From Hyphomicrobiales bacterium (GTDB lineage: Bacteria > Pseudomonadota > Alphaproteobacteria > Rhizobiales > Rhizobiaceae), in the NCBI GenBank assembly GCA_900472395.1, contig UCHV01000003.1, forward strand, positions 62,001-126,000: 64,000 bases of DNA. The letters run 5' to 3'. Below the pieces are notes generated by a model that ran no database searches, was not told where the DNA came from, and saw nothing but the letters and a program-made list of their open reading frames with translations. The translations under genes were made by a program, and so were the position numbers. How positions within the stretch are numbered: the first letter of the stretch is position 1; each line of letters opens with the position of its first letter. Positions 34,882 to 44,177 of the stretch are shown piece after piece.

Positions 34882-35704
34882 CGGCTGCTCCTCTTGGCTG
34901 CTGGTCGCTCAGATGCGCGACCATTCGTTCGCCCGTGCGGCGGATGCTGAGACTGAATGCGCTGGAAGGGTGAAACATCTCCTTCAGGCTCAGCCAGATG
35001 AAGCCGGTATTCGTGGAAAGGTAACGCCACCACAGCCGGCGCGGCTCCTGCAGCAATCGGTAGGCCCATTCCATGCCCGCAGCCTGCCAGGCGACGGGCG
35101 CCCTCGCGGTTATGCCAGCCATAATGTCGAATGAGCCGCCGACGCCATGCTGCACCGGCACGTCGATGCGGGCGCCATGATTGGCCAGGAATATTTCCTT
35201 CTTGGGCGATGTGATGCCCAGAAACAGCATGTCTGCGCGCGATGCCTGAATGCCGTCGGCAATCATCGCCGATTGCGCCTCGGTGAAATAGCCGTGATGG
35301 CTATAGGCCACTTTCAGGTTGGGATAGCGCTTCTCGATCGCTTCCCTGGCGCTGTTGTTGACCTCCGGCGTCGCTCCCAAGAGAGCAATCGATAGCGCAT
35401 GGCGGTCGGCCAGTTGCAGGAGGTTGCCGAAAATATCAATTCCGGCGACGCGCTCGGGAAGCGGTCGGCCAAGCAGTTTGCTGGCCCACACGACAGACTG
35501 TCCGTCCGCCACCAGCAGGTCGCAATCAATCATGGCGTCGCGCAGTCGAGGATTTTTGTGCAGCTCGACTATCTTTGCCGCGTTCAGCACGCCCACAAGA
35601 AGCCGTTGCCTTTTCAAGATGGCATTGTGGCAACGCTCCACGACGTCGGTCATGCCCAACGCATCCACATAAAGACCGAAAAGCAGTTGTCGCTTGGGGG
35701 TCAT
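34874..35704 (-). CDS. WecG/TagA/CpsF-family glycosyltransferase
   Basis: 276 residues from ATG 35704, preceded by AGGAGG and overlapping the previous stop by four bases. GT26 motifs: VLNAAKIVELHKN, LLVADGQSVVWASKLLGRPL (with the conserved Asp), LGATPEVNNSAREAI, DMLFLGITSPKKEIFL, GVGGSFDIMAG. E. coli WecG transfers ManNAcA, so location in front of wecC supports the same or a related sugar here. The C-terminal 40 residues carry the membrane-binding helix typical of the family. Confidence 0.9.
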   Translation of the reverse strand: MTPKRQLLFGLYVDALGMTDVVERCHNAILKRQRLLVGVLNAAKIVELHKNPRLRDAMIDCDLLVADGQSVVWASKLLGRPLPERVAGIDIFGNLLQLADRHALSIALLGATPEVNNSAREAIEKRYPNLKVAYSHHGYFTEAQSAMIADGIQASRADMLFLGITSPKKEIFLANHGARIDVPVQHGVGGSFDIMAGITARAPVAWQAAGMEWAYRLLQEPRRLWWRYLSTNTGFIWLSLKEMFHPSSAFSLSIRRTGERMVAHLSDQQPRGAADE

Positions 35705-36963
35705 GTCGTGCCTCCTGAGGTTATGTCGGGTGTCGCAGCATTGGTGTTGGAAAGGCCGGTGACGATGCCGCCCGACAACCACGCATAAAGAAGCCATCCG
35801 AGCTCGTACGGGCGGCATTCGTGGTCGATCGATCGCGGCGGAAACAGCAGGTCGAGACCCGGCAAGCGGAACCCGGGGGAAGCAGCAGTGGTTAGTGCCG
35901 ACAACCAGCGCACCGTTTTGCCCGGCTCGCGGCGCGCCACCTTGCGCCAGATCACACCCTTGTCGTTCTCAACGAGACGGGTCGACAATTCCGGGCGTTG
36001 AAACAGCCAGTCCATGCCTCTTCGGATGGATGAGGAATGATCCTGCCCGCCTGCTTCCTTGAGATCGAGAAGGACCATCGGTGCCATGCCGTGCTGGTGG
36101 ACACTATAAACCGGGTACCCCTCGACCACGGAACCGTCCCGCGTGTCGTAGTGCCACCACCATTGACCCGCACTGCCCTGAAGAGCGCAAATGCGTGTCG
36201 CGCACGCCTCAGCCGCGGCCAGTGCCCCGGGCGTTGCATAAGCTGCATGAAGCCGCGACAGCGCCTGTATCGGATAGACCTGATCGGCAAAACAGCCGAT
36301 ATGCGCGCGACCATATCCGCTATTGCCACGAGACAGGACGTGCGGAAACAAGCCCTGCCGGGATTGCGCCTGAAGCAGCAAATCCGCAGCCAGTCTCAGG
36401 AGTTTGCGCGTATCGCCGAGCTCTCTCGCTGCGATCGATGCCGTCAGCGCCCAGGCGCATGTCACCGTTTCAACCGGCCCGCCTGATTTGAGATGGTCTT
36501 CCAGGCGATCGAACAGGAATTGCGCATAAAAGCCGCTCACCTCAGCGGCCGCCCAGGCCGCAAGCGCGATGGCGCCGGGATCGGCCGACGTCCTGGCCCT
36601 GGTCGCACACACGAGCCCGAGCTCCCTTGCGCTCATTCCCTCAAGCGCCGATCGCTGTTCATCGATCGGCAGGAAAGCAAGGCCCAGACTGACAATGGCG
36701 GTATATCGAAGGCTGTCGCCTTCGAGTTCCTCCGTATCTTCCGATGTGTTCCGCGCTCGCAGGGTGTGACCGAATTCACCTGCCTTGTGCATGCGTGGCA
36801 ATCCCGTCAGCGCCAGATCGACGAGCTCGTCAATCCGGCGTCGCGCTGAAAGTGTCTCCAGATCATCACGCCGGTCGTTCTCGATCGCGGGCGGTATTCT
36901 GTGGTTGATCTTCGCCGCGAGAAGGTGCGGATAGGGTGGTCTTTGTGAACTCTCGATCGGCAT
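35701..36963 (-). CDS. Unrecognised protein of the polysaccharide locus, probable alpha/alpha-toroid
   Basis: 420 residues from ATG 36963, with GGGAG about six bases upstream; ATG 37017 has no ribosome site. No signal peptide and no membrane segment. Paired helices with aromatic loops (GYGRAHIGCFADQVYPIQAL, GSAGQWWWHYDTRDGSVVEG, YPVYSVHQHGMAPMVLLDLK) suggest a six-hairpin or terpenoid-cyclase-like toroid as in many glycoside-processing enzymes. I do not recognise the family. It overlaps the WecG-like gene by four bases, so a role in the same polymer is likely. Confidence 0.7.
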   Translation of the reverse strand: MPIESSQRPPYPHLLAAKINHRIPPAIENDRRDDLETLSARRRIDELVDLALTGLPRMHKAGEFGHTLRARNTSEDTEELEGDSLRYTAIVSLGLAFLPIDEQRSALEGMSARELGLVCATRARTSADPGAIALAAWAAAEVSGFYAQFLFDRLEDHLKSGGPVETVTCAWALTASIAARELGDTRKLLRLAADLLLQAQSRQGLFPHVLSRGNSGYGRAHIGCFADQVYPIQALSRLHAAYATPGALAAAEACATRICALQGSAGQWWWHYDTRDGSVVEGYPVYSVHQHGMAPMVLLDLKEAGGQDHSSSIRRGMDWLFQRPELSTRLVENDKGVIWRKVARREPGKTVRWLSALTTAASPGFRLPGLDLLFPPRSIDHECRPYELGWLLYAWLSGGIVTGLSNTNAATPDITSGGTT

Positions 36964-37288
36964 GACGGCTCCCGGAAAGTCTGTCGATCCGTTTGTGGCG
37001 GACGAGACAAATGCCATTACGGCGGCGCTTTCAAAGTCTGTGTCATGCTAGAAAAAACGGGGAGATTAACCAGCGCTCTCAAAGGTTAATCGGGGTCTAG
37101 ATCCTGTGGTGTTTGAGCGCTCCGTCGGACGCCTTTGGGATGATGCTTCCATAGCAATATCCTCATTTAGACTTAGGCGGACTGCGAACAGGGACTGCTG
37201 TCTACCTCATACGGGAGCCTTCCAAATCATTCACGATTGCCACAAAGTCGGGTAGCTCTGAGCCAATCAACGGGCAGGAGATGTCCAG
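36964..37288. promoter_or_regulatory. Divergent promoter region with an operator-like inverted repeat
   Basis: 325 bases between the minus-strand operon (36963) and the GT2 gene (37289). GATTAACC (37064-37071) and GGTTAATC (37084-37091) are perfect inverted 8-mers with 12 bases between, centre to centre 20 bases, as for a dimeric regulator. The rest shows nothing I can name. Confidence 0.5.
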
Positions 37289-38218
37289 ATGTTGAACTCC
37301 ATCCCACATTCGTCCTGCCACATGCTGGCCGTTGTGATCGTCTGCTACAACAGTGCGGACGTGCTGCCTGGCCTTCTCGATTCGATTGCGGCGGGCCTCC
37401 GGGGCATCGATGCTTACGAGGTCATCATCGTCGACAATGATTCCGCCGATAACTGCGTCGAGATCGCACGTCGCCACCCGGTCGTCACCCGTATCGTGGA
37501 AACGGGTCGCAACGGCGGTTATTCCGCCGCAATCAACGCCGCCACATCGACCATCGCCGATAACGCCGATCTGCTGGTTCTCAATCCCGATATTCGACTT
37601 CTGCCCGACAGCATGGTTCGCTTGCGCACAGCGCTTATGAAATCCGCCAGGCCGGGGATCGCCGTTCCCACAATTTTCGACGAAACGGGCCATGTCTCAC
37701 GGTCGATCCGTCGGGAGCCCTCGCTCGCGGGCGCGTGGTCGGAAGCCGTGATCGGCGGGCGTCTGGCCGGTCGTGTCGGCCTGGGTGACACCGTGTGTGA
37801 CGACGCGCTTTACCGCAACGGCGGCACAATCGACTGGGCCACCGGCGCGATCTTGATGATTGCTTCCGGCGCGCGCGCGCAGATTGGCGATTGGGACGAG
37901 AGCTTTTTTCTCTACAGTGAGGAAGTGGATTATTTCAGACGAGCCCGCACAGGCGGGTTCGACGTCATTTACGTGCCGGAAGCCACGGCGGTTCATATCG
38001 GTGGAGACTACCAAAGCAGCCGTTTTCTCAGCAATCTGATGATGGCGAACGCGATAAAATATTACCGTCGACACCATGGCCGCATCGCCACGCTTGCCTT
38101 CCGCGCCGGGTTGATTATCGGACAATGCCTGCGCACCGCAATGCGGCGTTCAGGCCCTTCCGCGCTGCCCGCCGCGCTCGGAATATGGCATGGCTGGCCC
38201 GAGAAAAAGGCGCAGTAA
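37289..38218 (+). CDS. Family 2 glycosyltransferase (rhamnosyltransferase-like)
   Basis: 309 residues; GGAG precedes the ATG by about nine bases. GT-A signatures: LAVVIVCYNSADVLPGLLDS, YEVIIVDNDSADNC, TGRNGGYSAAINAA, ADLLVLNPDIRL (DxD-like), GTIDWATGAILMIASG and WDESFFLYSEEVDYFRRART (catalytic ED). The pattern is that of dTDP-rhamnosyl transferase-like GT2 enzymes in O-antigen and EPS loci. Donor and acceptor cannot be fixed. Single plus-strand gene between two minus-strand operons. Confidence 0.88.
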   Translation: MLNSIPHSSCHMLAVVIVCYNSADVLPGLLDSIAAGLRGIDAYEVIIVDNDSADNCVEIARRHPVVTRIVETGRNGGYSAAINAATSTIADNADLLVLNPDIRLLPDSMVRLRTALMKSARPGIAVPTIFDETGHVSRSIRREPSLAGAWSEAVIGGRLAGRVGLGDTVCDDALYRNGGTIDWATGAILMIASGARAQIGDWDESFFLYSEEVDYFRRARTGGFDVIYVPEATAVHIGGDYQSSRFLSNLMMANAIKYYRRHHGRIATLAFRAGLIIGQCLRTAMRRSGPSALPAALGIWHGWPEKKAQ

Positions 38219-38266
38219 AGCTGCGCCATCCAAGCATATCCTATCGCTTCGGAAGCGCCGCCCTGA

Positions 38267-39451
38267 TCAGGCGGCAGTCTCCGCGCCGACAAGGTCATCA
38301 CTGTAGGGGTGTGCCGCCACGGAAAATTCGCTTGGCCTGCTTCCAACACCGAAGAAGTATTCGATTGCCTGAACGGCGCGCATCGCAGCGCGGCCATCGC
38401 CATAGGGGTTTATGGCCCGCGCCATCCGCTGATATGCGGCATCATCGGTCAAGAGGGTGGCCACCTCCTGCACGATGCGGTTCTCGTCCGTCCCGACCAG
38501 TCGCACCGTGCCGGCGGCAACGGCTTCAGGCCGCTCGGTGGTGTCGCGCATCACCAGTACGGGTTTTCCGAAAGTCGGAGCTTCCTCCTGAACGCCGCCG
38601 CTGTCGGTCAGGACGAGCGTGCAGTTTCGTAGGGCCTGGGTGAAATCGCCATAATCCATCGGGTTTGTGATCAGCACATTTTCGAGATCACGCAAGGGCG
38701 GCAAAAGGACGGCTCTGACGGCCGGGTTGAGGTGGGCGGGAAGAACAAAAAGCATGTCGGGAAACATTCGTGCCAAAGTCGCGATTGCTTTAGCCGCCCG
38801 CGACATCGGTTCACCCCAGGATTCACGGCGATGCGCGGTGATAAGAACAAACCGCCGGGCGGACAAAGTTTTGAGTTCGGCCGCCTGATAGGCCGCGGAC
38901 CGGGAGGAAACGTGCACGAGCGCGTCGATGACCGTGTTTCCCGTCACGACGATATCCGATGCGCTGATGCCTTCGTGGAGAAGATTTGCCTTCGAAACAC
39001 TTGTTGGCGCCAGATGCAGGGAAGCCAGAACGCTCGTCAGCCGCCGGTTGATTTCCTCCGGAAATGGATTGTCACGGTCGCCCGTTCGCAGGCCAGCTTC
39101 CAGATGGACAAGCGGTATCCTGTTATAAACCGATGCCAGCGAAGCCGCGAAACACGTAGACGTGTCTCCCTGAACCACGACGGCATCAGGTTGCAGCTTC
39201 GAGACGATCTCTGAAACGCCCTCCAGAACCCGGGTGGTGATCTGCTCCAGGCTTTGTCGCGCCGTGAGAATATCGAGATCGAAACTGGGTTCTATCCCGA
39301 ACAGGCGATTGACCTGATCGAGCATGTCACGATGCTGCCCCGTTACCGCGACGATCGGTTGGCAGTGACGAGAGGCGCTCAAGGCCGACACGAGGGGCGC
39401 CATCTTGATCGCTTCCGGGCGAGTACCATAAACCACCAAAATCTTGCGCAA
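38267..39451 (-). CDS. wecB: UDP-N-acetylglucosamine 2-epimerase (non-hydrolysing)
   Basis: 394 residues from a TTG start at 39451, with AGGAGG eight bases upstream and no closer ATG. Family motifs are complete: GTRPEAIKMAPL, VQGDTSTCFAASLA, HLEAGLRTGDRDNPFPEEIN, LITAHRRESWG, VLTDSGGVQEEAPTFGKPVL and RDTTERPEA. It makes UDP-ManNAc for WecC. It follows the tyrosine kinase gene by 52 bases on the same strand. Confidence 0.95.
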   Translation of the reverse strand: MRKILVVYGTRPEAIKMAPLVSALSASRHCQPIVAVTGQHRDMLDQVNRLFGIEPSFDLDILTARQSLEQITTRVLEGVSEIVSKLQPDAVVVQGDTSTCFAASLASVYNRIPLVHLEAGLRTGDRDNPFPEEINRRLTSVLASLHLAPTSVSKANLLHEGISASDIVVTGNTVIDALVHVSSRSAAYQAAELKTLSARRFVLITAHRRESWGEPMSRAAKAIATLARMFPDMLFVLPAHLNPAVRAVLLPPLRDLENVLITNPMDYGDFTQALRNCTLVLTDSGGVQEEAPTFGKPVLVMRDTTERPEAVAAGTVRLVGTDENRIVQEVATLLTDDAAYQRMARAINPYGDGRAAMRAVQAIEYFFGVGSRPSEFSVAAHPYSDDLVGAETAA

Positions 39452-39503
39452 AGCGATCCCTCCTCATGGCTGATATTCGGTCTGCCGTCAGGCGCGGCCA
39501 GCG

Positions 39504-40283
39504 CTACGTGTGCCTGTAGTTGTTGAGAATGACCCCCATCAGCTGCGTGCGCTCGGCCAGATGTCGTTCGCAGGCATCGATGTCTGGAATTGTGGTGTCT
39601 TCGGCCGCAGCGACCAGCAAGGCGCAATCGGCATTGGGCAAAAACGCTGTTACATCGTCGCTGCCGAGCATCGCGGGCATATCAACGAGGATGACGTCCG
39701 CAGCCAGATCAATCTGCATCTGTTTCAAGACCTTGGCGGCCTCGCGACTTTGAAGAAGTTCCGCCGAATACTCGACGCTGCGATGACACGTTCCGATAGC
39801 CAGGTTCTCACCGACACGAACGAGCGCTCTCGCGATGGGAGTTGCCCCCGAAAGGACGGTGTCAATCGAAAAAGGTGCCGCGACGCCGAGAACGTCTTCA
39901 AATCGGGGCGTTTTGAGATTGAGATCGAGAACAACCGTCCGGCAGTCCAATTGATGCGACAGGCTGAACGCCAGATTGAGTGTGATCGTTGTCTTTCCGC
40001 ATTTCGGCGTCGGCGACGTGATCACGATGGTCGATGCCTGATTGTTCCTCAACGTTTGCAGCGTTCTGGTTCGCATCATATCGAAAGCCGCATAGGCCGT
40101 GTGCGTGCGATCCAGCGTTACGATCCGGTTTTCCGCCAGTCTCGCGCGGTCCACCTCGACGGCACGCAATCTTTCCCATGCAAGTTCCGGAGCAAGCGCC
40201 GGATAGGCAGTGACTGTCTGCAGCGCGGTGATGTCGTTGCTCGAATACTGCAGCTCTTCGCTATGCTGAGGCGAATGATCCAT
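39504..40283 (-). CDS. Bacterial tyrosine kinase-like ATPase (CpsD/CapB type)
   Basis: 259 residues, soluble. Walker A ITSPTPKCGKTTITLNLAFS at 88-107, Walker A' VVLDLNLKTPRF at about 117, and Walker B DVILVDMPAML at about 200. These are BY-kinase motifs. In many alphaproteobacteria (ExoP) the kinase is fused to the Wzz domain; here it is a separate protein whose gene overlaps the Wzz gene by 23 bases. The C-terminus has only one tyrosine (NNYRHT), not the usual cluster. Confidence 0.85.
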   Translation of the reverse strand: MDHSPQHSEELQYSSNDITALQTVTAYPALAPELAWERLRAVEVDRARLAENRIVTLDRTHTAYAAFDMMRTRTLQTLRNNQASTIVITSPTPKCGKTTITLNLAFSLSHQLDCRTVVLDLNLKTPRFEDVLGVAAPFSIDTVLSGATPIARALVRVGENLAIGTCHRSVEYSAELLQSREAAKVLKQMQIDLAADVILVDMPAMLGSDDVTAFLPNADCALLVAAAEDTTIPDIDACERHLAERTQLMGVILNNYRHT

Positions 40284-41853
40284 CGACGGTCCCTATCAAT
40301 ACGAGCGCAGGATTCGGAAAGGGTGCATCAAGGCCGGGTCTCGCGCTGCCGGCACTTGCGGCCACGATGGCCGATGATGACAGGAAGACAATCAGAGGCA
40401 GGGAAGCGACCAGCCGCGCGCGCGCGCCGGTGCGTTCTTTTCCATTCAGTGGCGGTATGGTTGCGAAAGGTTCGTATTGCAGCAGGCGCGTCAAATCCGC
40501 GGGTCTGCGAACCTTGTTGTTGAGCAGCTCGAGCAGCACGACGCATGCAAGTCCAAGCGCGACTCCAAGCGCTGCCCCGATGGCAACGATCTGGGTGCGT
40601 TTCGGACTGATGCGCCGCTCGGGAGCAATCGCGGTTTCCAGCAGCGAAAAGCGTCCCCCATCGGCACGCATCTCGATCTGTTCGCCCATTGACGCATCCG
40701 CGCGCCTTGCTATCGCGGTGTTGTATTGCAGTTGCAGGTTCTGCCTGTTCCGCTCCATCGAGGTCAAAACGATTTCGCTTGCGGGCGTCGCCGCGATGGA
40801 TCGCGTGAGCTCACCCATGCGCAAAACGGATTTGCGTTTCTCGTCGAGGATTACGGCCAGTCTCTTTTCGATCTCCGAAACCTGCATGGTGAGGCCGAGC
40901 GGTCGTTGGCCCGCGCTATTTTGATCCGCTTGTGCATCCTGCGGGATTGTCTTCAACAGGTTGCGTTCGACGGATCCGATACGATTGCGCAGAGCCTGGA
41001 TATTCGGGCTCGTCTCGGAAAATATCGCGAGCTGATCGGCCATTGCCTTGTTCATGTTGGCCAATGCCTGTTGTTCAGGTGTCGTGGCCACACTGCCGCT
41101 CGTGTCCGCTCCGCTGGTGAAACCGGCAACCAGCGAGTTGCGCTGGTTTCGAAGCTCGAACTCGTCTCGCTCCAGCGATGCGATGCTGCTCTGGAGGCCG
41201 ACCTGCTGCATCCTGAGGAATTCGACGCTTTCAGGCAGGCTGTCGTGGTTATCGGTCTTGAAGCGCATTATTTCCGCTTCGGCCCTACTCAGTTCCGCAC
41301 CGAGGCGCGCGACTTCGGCATCGAAAAATTTCAATGTGTCACCGGCGCGATCGGTGCGTTTCTGCTGATTGCGCGCAAGGATCATGTCGGCAATCTGGTT
41401 CGCTGTTCTCGCTGCCGCATCGGGACTGTCCGCGCGAAAGGAAACATTGAAAATCATCGCGCCGCCTTTACCGGCCGCTCGTAAATCGAGCTGGACCTGT
41501 TCGAAGCCGATGCGCGAGCGCAGGTCGCGGACGATCTCTTCACTATTGCCCGTAAGATTGACTTGGGTCTGGGGGGCAATGCTGCGGGCAAGGTCGAGCA
41601 GACTGTCGCGGCTTGTTATCTGTTGCTGAATGATCTGCAGTTGCTCGATGGCTTCGACCGGAACCGTGGATCGCGCCAGTTCGGCCGGGATCAGCGGCGC
41701 CTCGACCAGAATTTTCGCGCTGGAACTGTAGACGGGCGGCAAAAGATAAGCCGCTCCACCGGCCACGATAACCACCGCAGCAATAATCGCGGCCACGAGA
41801 GGCAACCGCTTTCTCAAAAGTTGCAGATAGAAGCCGAGATCGACGCCAAGCAT
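40261..41853 (-). CDS. Polysaccharide co-polymerase / chain-length protein (Wzz, GumC-like)
   Basis: 530 residues. Membrane helix 1 is at about 14-36 (LPLVAAIIAAVVIVAGGAAY); the Wzz domain follows (VYSSSAKILVEAPLIPAELA). The periplasmic part is a long coiled coil (about 150-400). A Pro-containing segment (PERRISPKRTQIVAIGAALG) leads into the second helix at about 425-450 and a third hydrophobic stretch lies near the end (LPLIVFLSSSAIVAASA). It sets chain length and links polymerase, kinase and outer-membrane export protein. Confidence 0.9.
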   Translation of the reverse strand: MLGVDLGFYLQLLRKRLPLVAAIIAAVVIVAGGAAYLLPPVYSSSAKILVEAPLIPAELARSTVPVEAIEQLQIIQQQITSRDSLLDLARSIAPQTQVNLTGNSEEIVRDLRSRIGFEQVQLDLRAAGKGGAMIFNVSFRADSPDAAARTANQIADMILARNQQKRTDRAGDTLKFFDAEVARLGAELSRAEAEIMRFKTDNHDSLPESVEFLRMQQVGLQSSIASLERDEFELRNQRNSLVAGFTSGADTSGSVATTPEQQALANMNKAMADQLAIFSETSPNIQALRNRIGSVERNLLKTIPQDAQADQNSAGQRPLGLTMQVSEIEKRLAVILDEKRKSVLRMGELTRSIAATPASEIVLTSMERNRQNLQLQYNTAIARRADASMGEQIEMRADGGRFSLLETAIAPERRISPKRTQIVAIGAALGVALGLACVVLLELLNNKVRRPADLTRLLQYEPFATIPPLNGKERTGARARLVASLPLIVFLSSSAIVAASAGSARPGLDAPFPNPALVLIGTVDGSFASA

Positions 41854-42334
41854 TGCAGGAAATCCCCGTTACGAGAAGCATCCTTGCGCTTACCGGACGA
41901 GCCGGAAAGATGGCTAATCGGCAAAATTACTCGCATAAGGAGCAAGGGGGGCTGGCCAATGGGATGAGAATGTCTCCCCACCCATTCTTTTGATCCGATG
42001 CCGTATCCACCATTTGGGTGATAAGGATCCATTAACGATGTAATCGACTGTAAACGTGCGCGTTTCGATCGGTCATAAACCACGCCGAATGACGCCGGTA
42101 CGGGTTACGCCACGCCCCCTTCGAAGATTCTCCGGATATTAAAGGTTTCCAAATGGTCAACGGCGGCAGTCGGATGACGACCGTATGGCCATCTTATCGC
42201 ACCCTGCAAAGACGGGCATCTTGATGAGGCAGGGACTGCCCTTAAGCCGCTTCGGCCGTGCCTTCCTGGAGGCCGATCATCCGACGCGAACAAGCGGCAT
42301 CACCTGGCATTGCACCAATCTACGATGGAACGCC
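41854..42334. promoter_or_regulatory. Divergent promoter region between wzz-type gene and GT2 gene
   Basis: 481 bases. No gene is supported: an open frame that extends the GT2 gene back to 42185 has no ribosome site and no family similarity in that part. The region around 42000-42160 is AT-richer and should carry promoters for both directions; no repeat or operator stood out. Confidence 0.4.
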
Positions 42335-43255
42335 ATGTCAAGCTCATTGCAACTCAGCGTCATTGTTCCGCACCTTAATGAGCCCGACGATCTGAGGCGC
42401 TGCCTGCGGTCGCTCGCAGCCCAACGGGCCGATGGCGTGATGTTCGAAATCATCGTGGTGGACAACGGTTCGACCACGTTGCCGGAAGAAGAATGCCGGG
42501 GCATCGCGGACCTGCGTCTCGTGCGAGAAACGACGCCGGGGCCTGGTCCCGCGCGCAATCTGGGCGCGCGTCTGGCAAGGGCCGAACTGCTGGCCTTCAT
42601 CGATGCCGATTGTGTGGCGCAGGATGGTTGGGCCAAAGCGGTGGTTTCTGCAATGTCGGAATTGCTGGATGCCGCGTTTGCGGGAGGGGACATCCGCATC
42701 AATATCGCCGAGCCGGGTCGCCCTACCGCGATCGAAGCTTATGAAGCCATCTATGCCTACGATGCACGGGCTTACATCGATCGGCATGGCTTTGCGGCAA
42801 CCGGCAACATGGCCGTTCGCAAGAGCGTCTTTGAAGCCGTCGGGCCATTTGGCGGTATCGCGTCGATGGAAGATACCGATTGGGGACAACGAGCGACGCG
42901 CAGCGGATATCGCGGTGTGTTTCTGGCCGACGCGAGGGTCATGACGCCGCCGTGCAGGTCGTTTCGCGACCTTGCAAAGCGGTGGGATCGCCATGTCGCC
43001 CACGAATTCAACCAGAAGGACACAAGGCGGCTCGGTGGCATGCTGCGCTGGCTTTTACGTGCCATGATAATTGCCGTTTCTCCACTGCCTGAAATTCTGC
43101 GGGTGCTTGCAAGTGACCGCATTACAGGTGTCCGCAATCGTCTGCGCGCCTGGGCCTGCTTGACGCGTGTCCGGTTCTATCGGGCCCGGCGGATGATGCT
43201 TGTGGCGATGGAGGGAGACGCGACACGGCTCGTCGCCAATTGGAACAGATCCTGA
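42335..43255 (+). CDS. Family 2 glycosyltransferase
   Basis: 306 residues starting at ATG 42335 (MSSSLQLSVIVPHLNEPDD), the point where family similarity begins. GT-A motifs: FEIIVVDNGS, RETTPGPGPARNLGARLA, AELLAFIDADCVAQDGW (DxD), GFAATGNMAVRKSVFEAVGP and SMEDTDWGQRATRSGYRGVF (ED). The C-terminal part has amphipathic/hydrophobic helices. Specific donor and acceptor unknown. It precedes the phosphoglycosyl transferase gene on the same strand by 135 bases. Confidence 0.88.
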   Translation: MSSSLQLSVIVPHLNEPDDLRRCLRSLAAQRADGVMFEIIVVDNGSTTLPEEECRGIADLRLVRETTPGPGPARNLGARLARAELLAFIDADCVAQDGWAKAVVSAMSELLDAAFAGGDIRINIAEPGRPTAIEAYEAIYAYDARAYIDRHGFAATGNMAVRKSVFEAVGPFGGIASMEDTDWGQRATRSGYRGVFLADARVMTPPCRSFRDLAKRWDRHVAHEFNQKDTRRLGGMLRWLLRAMIIAVSPLPEILRVLASDRITGVRNRLRAWACLTRVRFYRARRMMLVAMEGDATRLVANWNRS

Positions 43256-43390
43256 GGGCGCCCATGGGGTGCCGCGACTGACAACAGCCTGCTCAAATCT
43301 TTCAACCCTACGCACTGCAATTTGCCCTGGGGAGGGCGGCGCCGTGTGCTCGTTCCATCGCGCGTGAATGCGGACGCCCGGGAGGCTTTT

Positions 43391-44071
43391 GTGGAAAGAA
43401 ATGCGAAACAATCCGGCGACTTTGCCGAAAAGACGACTTCAGTCGATCTCTATGTGATCGAGACGATAAAGTATTATCTTATCCTGAAGCGGCTTTTTGA
43501 CATCGTCTTCACGCTTATGATCCTGCCCTTTGTTGTCGTCGTCGTTTTCGCTTGCGCGGCATTGATCAGGCGCGACGGCGGTCCGGCCTTTTATTCACAG
43601 CCAAGGGTCGGCAGAGGCGGACAGATTTACAGGCTTTGGAAACTTCGCTCCATGGTGCCCGATGCCGAACAGGTACTCGAGGATCACCTGTCGCGGTTTC
43701 CGGAGGCACGCAGCGAGTGGGACAGGATGCAGAAACTGGCATACGACCCCCGCATCACCAGATTGGGGCGTTTTCTCAGGAAATACTCCATCGACGAATT
43801 GCCCCAGTTGCTGAACGTTCTGGCCGGCGACATGAGCCTTGTCGGACCAAGACCCATGTTGCCCGAGCAGCGACAACATTATCCCGGAACCGCCTATTTC
43901 GAGCTTAGGCCCGGCTTGACCGGGCTCTGGCAGATCAGCGAACGCAACAAATGCACATTTGTCGAGCGCGCCATGTATGACACCCGTTATTCCGCGATTA
44001 TTTCCTTCCCCGTCGATCTGTGGATCATCCTTAGGACGCCACTGATCGTGCTCAAAGGCACTGGCGTCTGA
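43391..44071 (+). CDS. exoY: Undecaprenyl-phosphate sugar phosphotransferase (ExoY-like)
   Basis: 226 residues from GTG 43391, five bases after GGAGG; the longer frame back to a TTG at 43322 lacks support. The length equals that of Sinorhizobium ExoY as I recall it. One N-terminal membrane helix (about 40-65, FDIVFTLMILPFVVVVVFAC) is followed by the catalytic domain: YRLWKLRSMVPDAE, RLGRFLRKYSIDELPQLLNV, GDMSLVGPRPMLPEQ and RPGLTGLWQISER. It starts the repeat unit by moving a sugar-1-phosphate to the lipid carrier at the inner membrane. Confidence 0.93.
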   Translation: MERNAKQSGDFAEKTTSVDLYVIETIKYYLILKRLFDIVFTLMILPFVVVVVFACAALIRRDGGPAFYSQPRVGRGGQIYRLWKLRSMVPDAEQVLEDHLSRFPEARSEWDRMQKLAYDPRITRLGRFLRKYSIDELPQLLNVLAGDMSLVGPRPMLPEQRQHYPGTAYFELRPGLTGLWQISERNKCTFVERAMYDTRYSAIISFPVDLWIILRTPLIVLKGTGV

Positions 44072-44177
44072 CAGGGGGCCAAGCCCTCTAAGCATGTGAC
44101 CGTGACGGAAAATTCCCGTATGTCATTTGTATGCCGACTTGCAACTCATGCAGCGATGCGTGAGGATCGAGTTGCCC

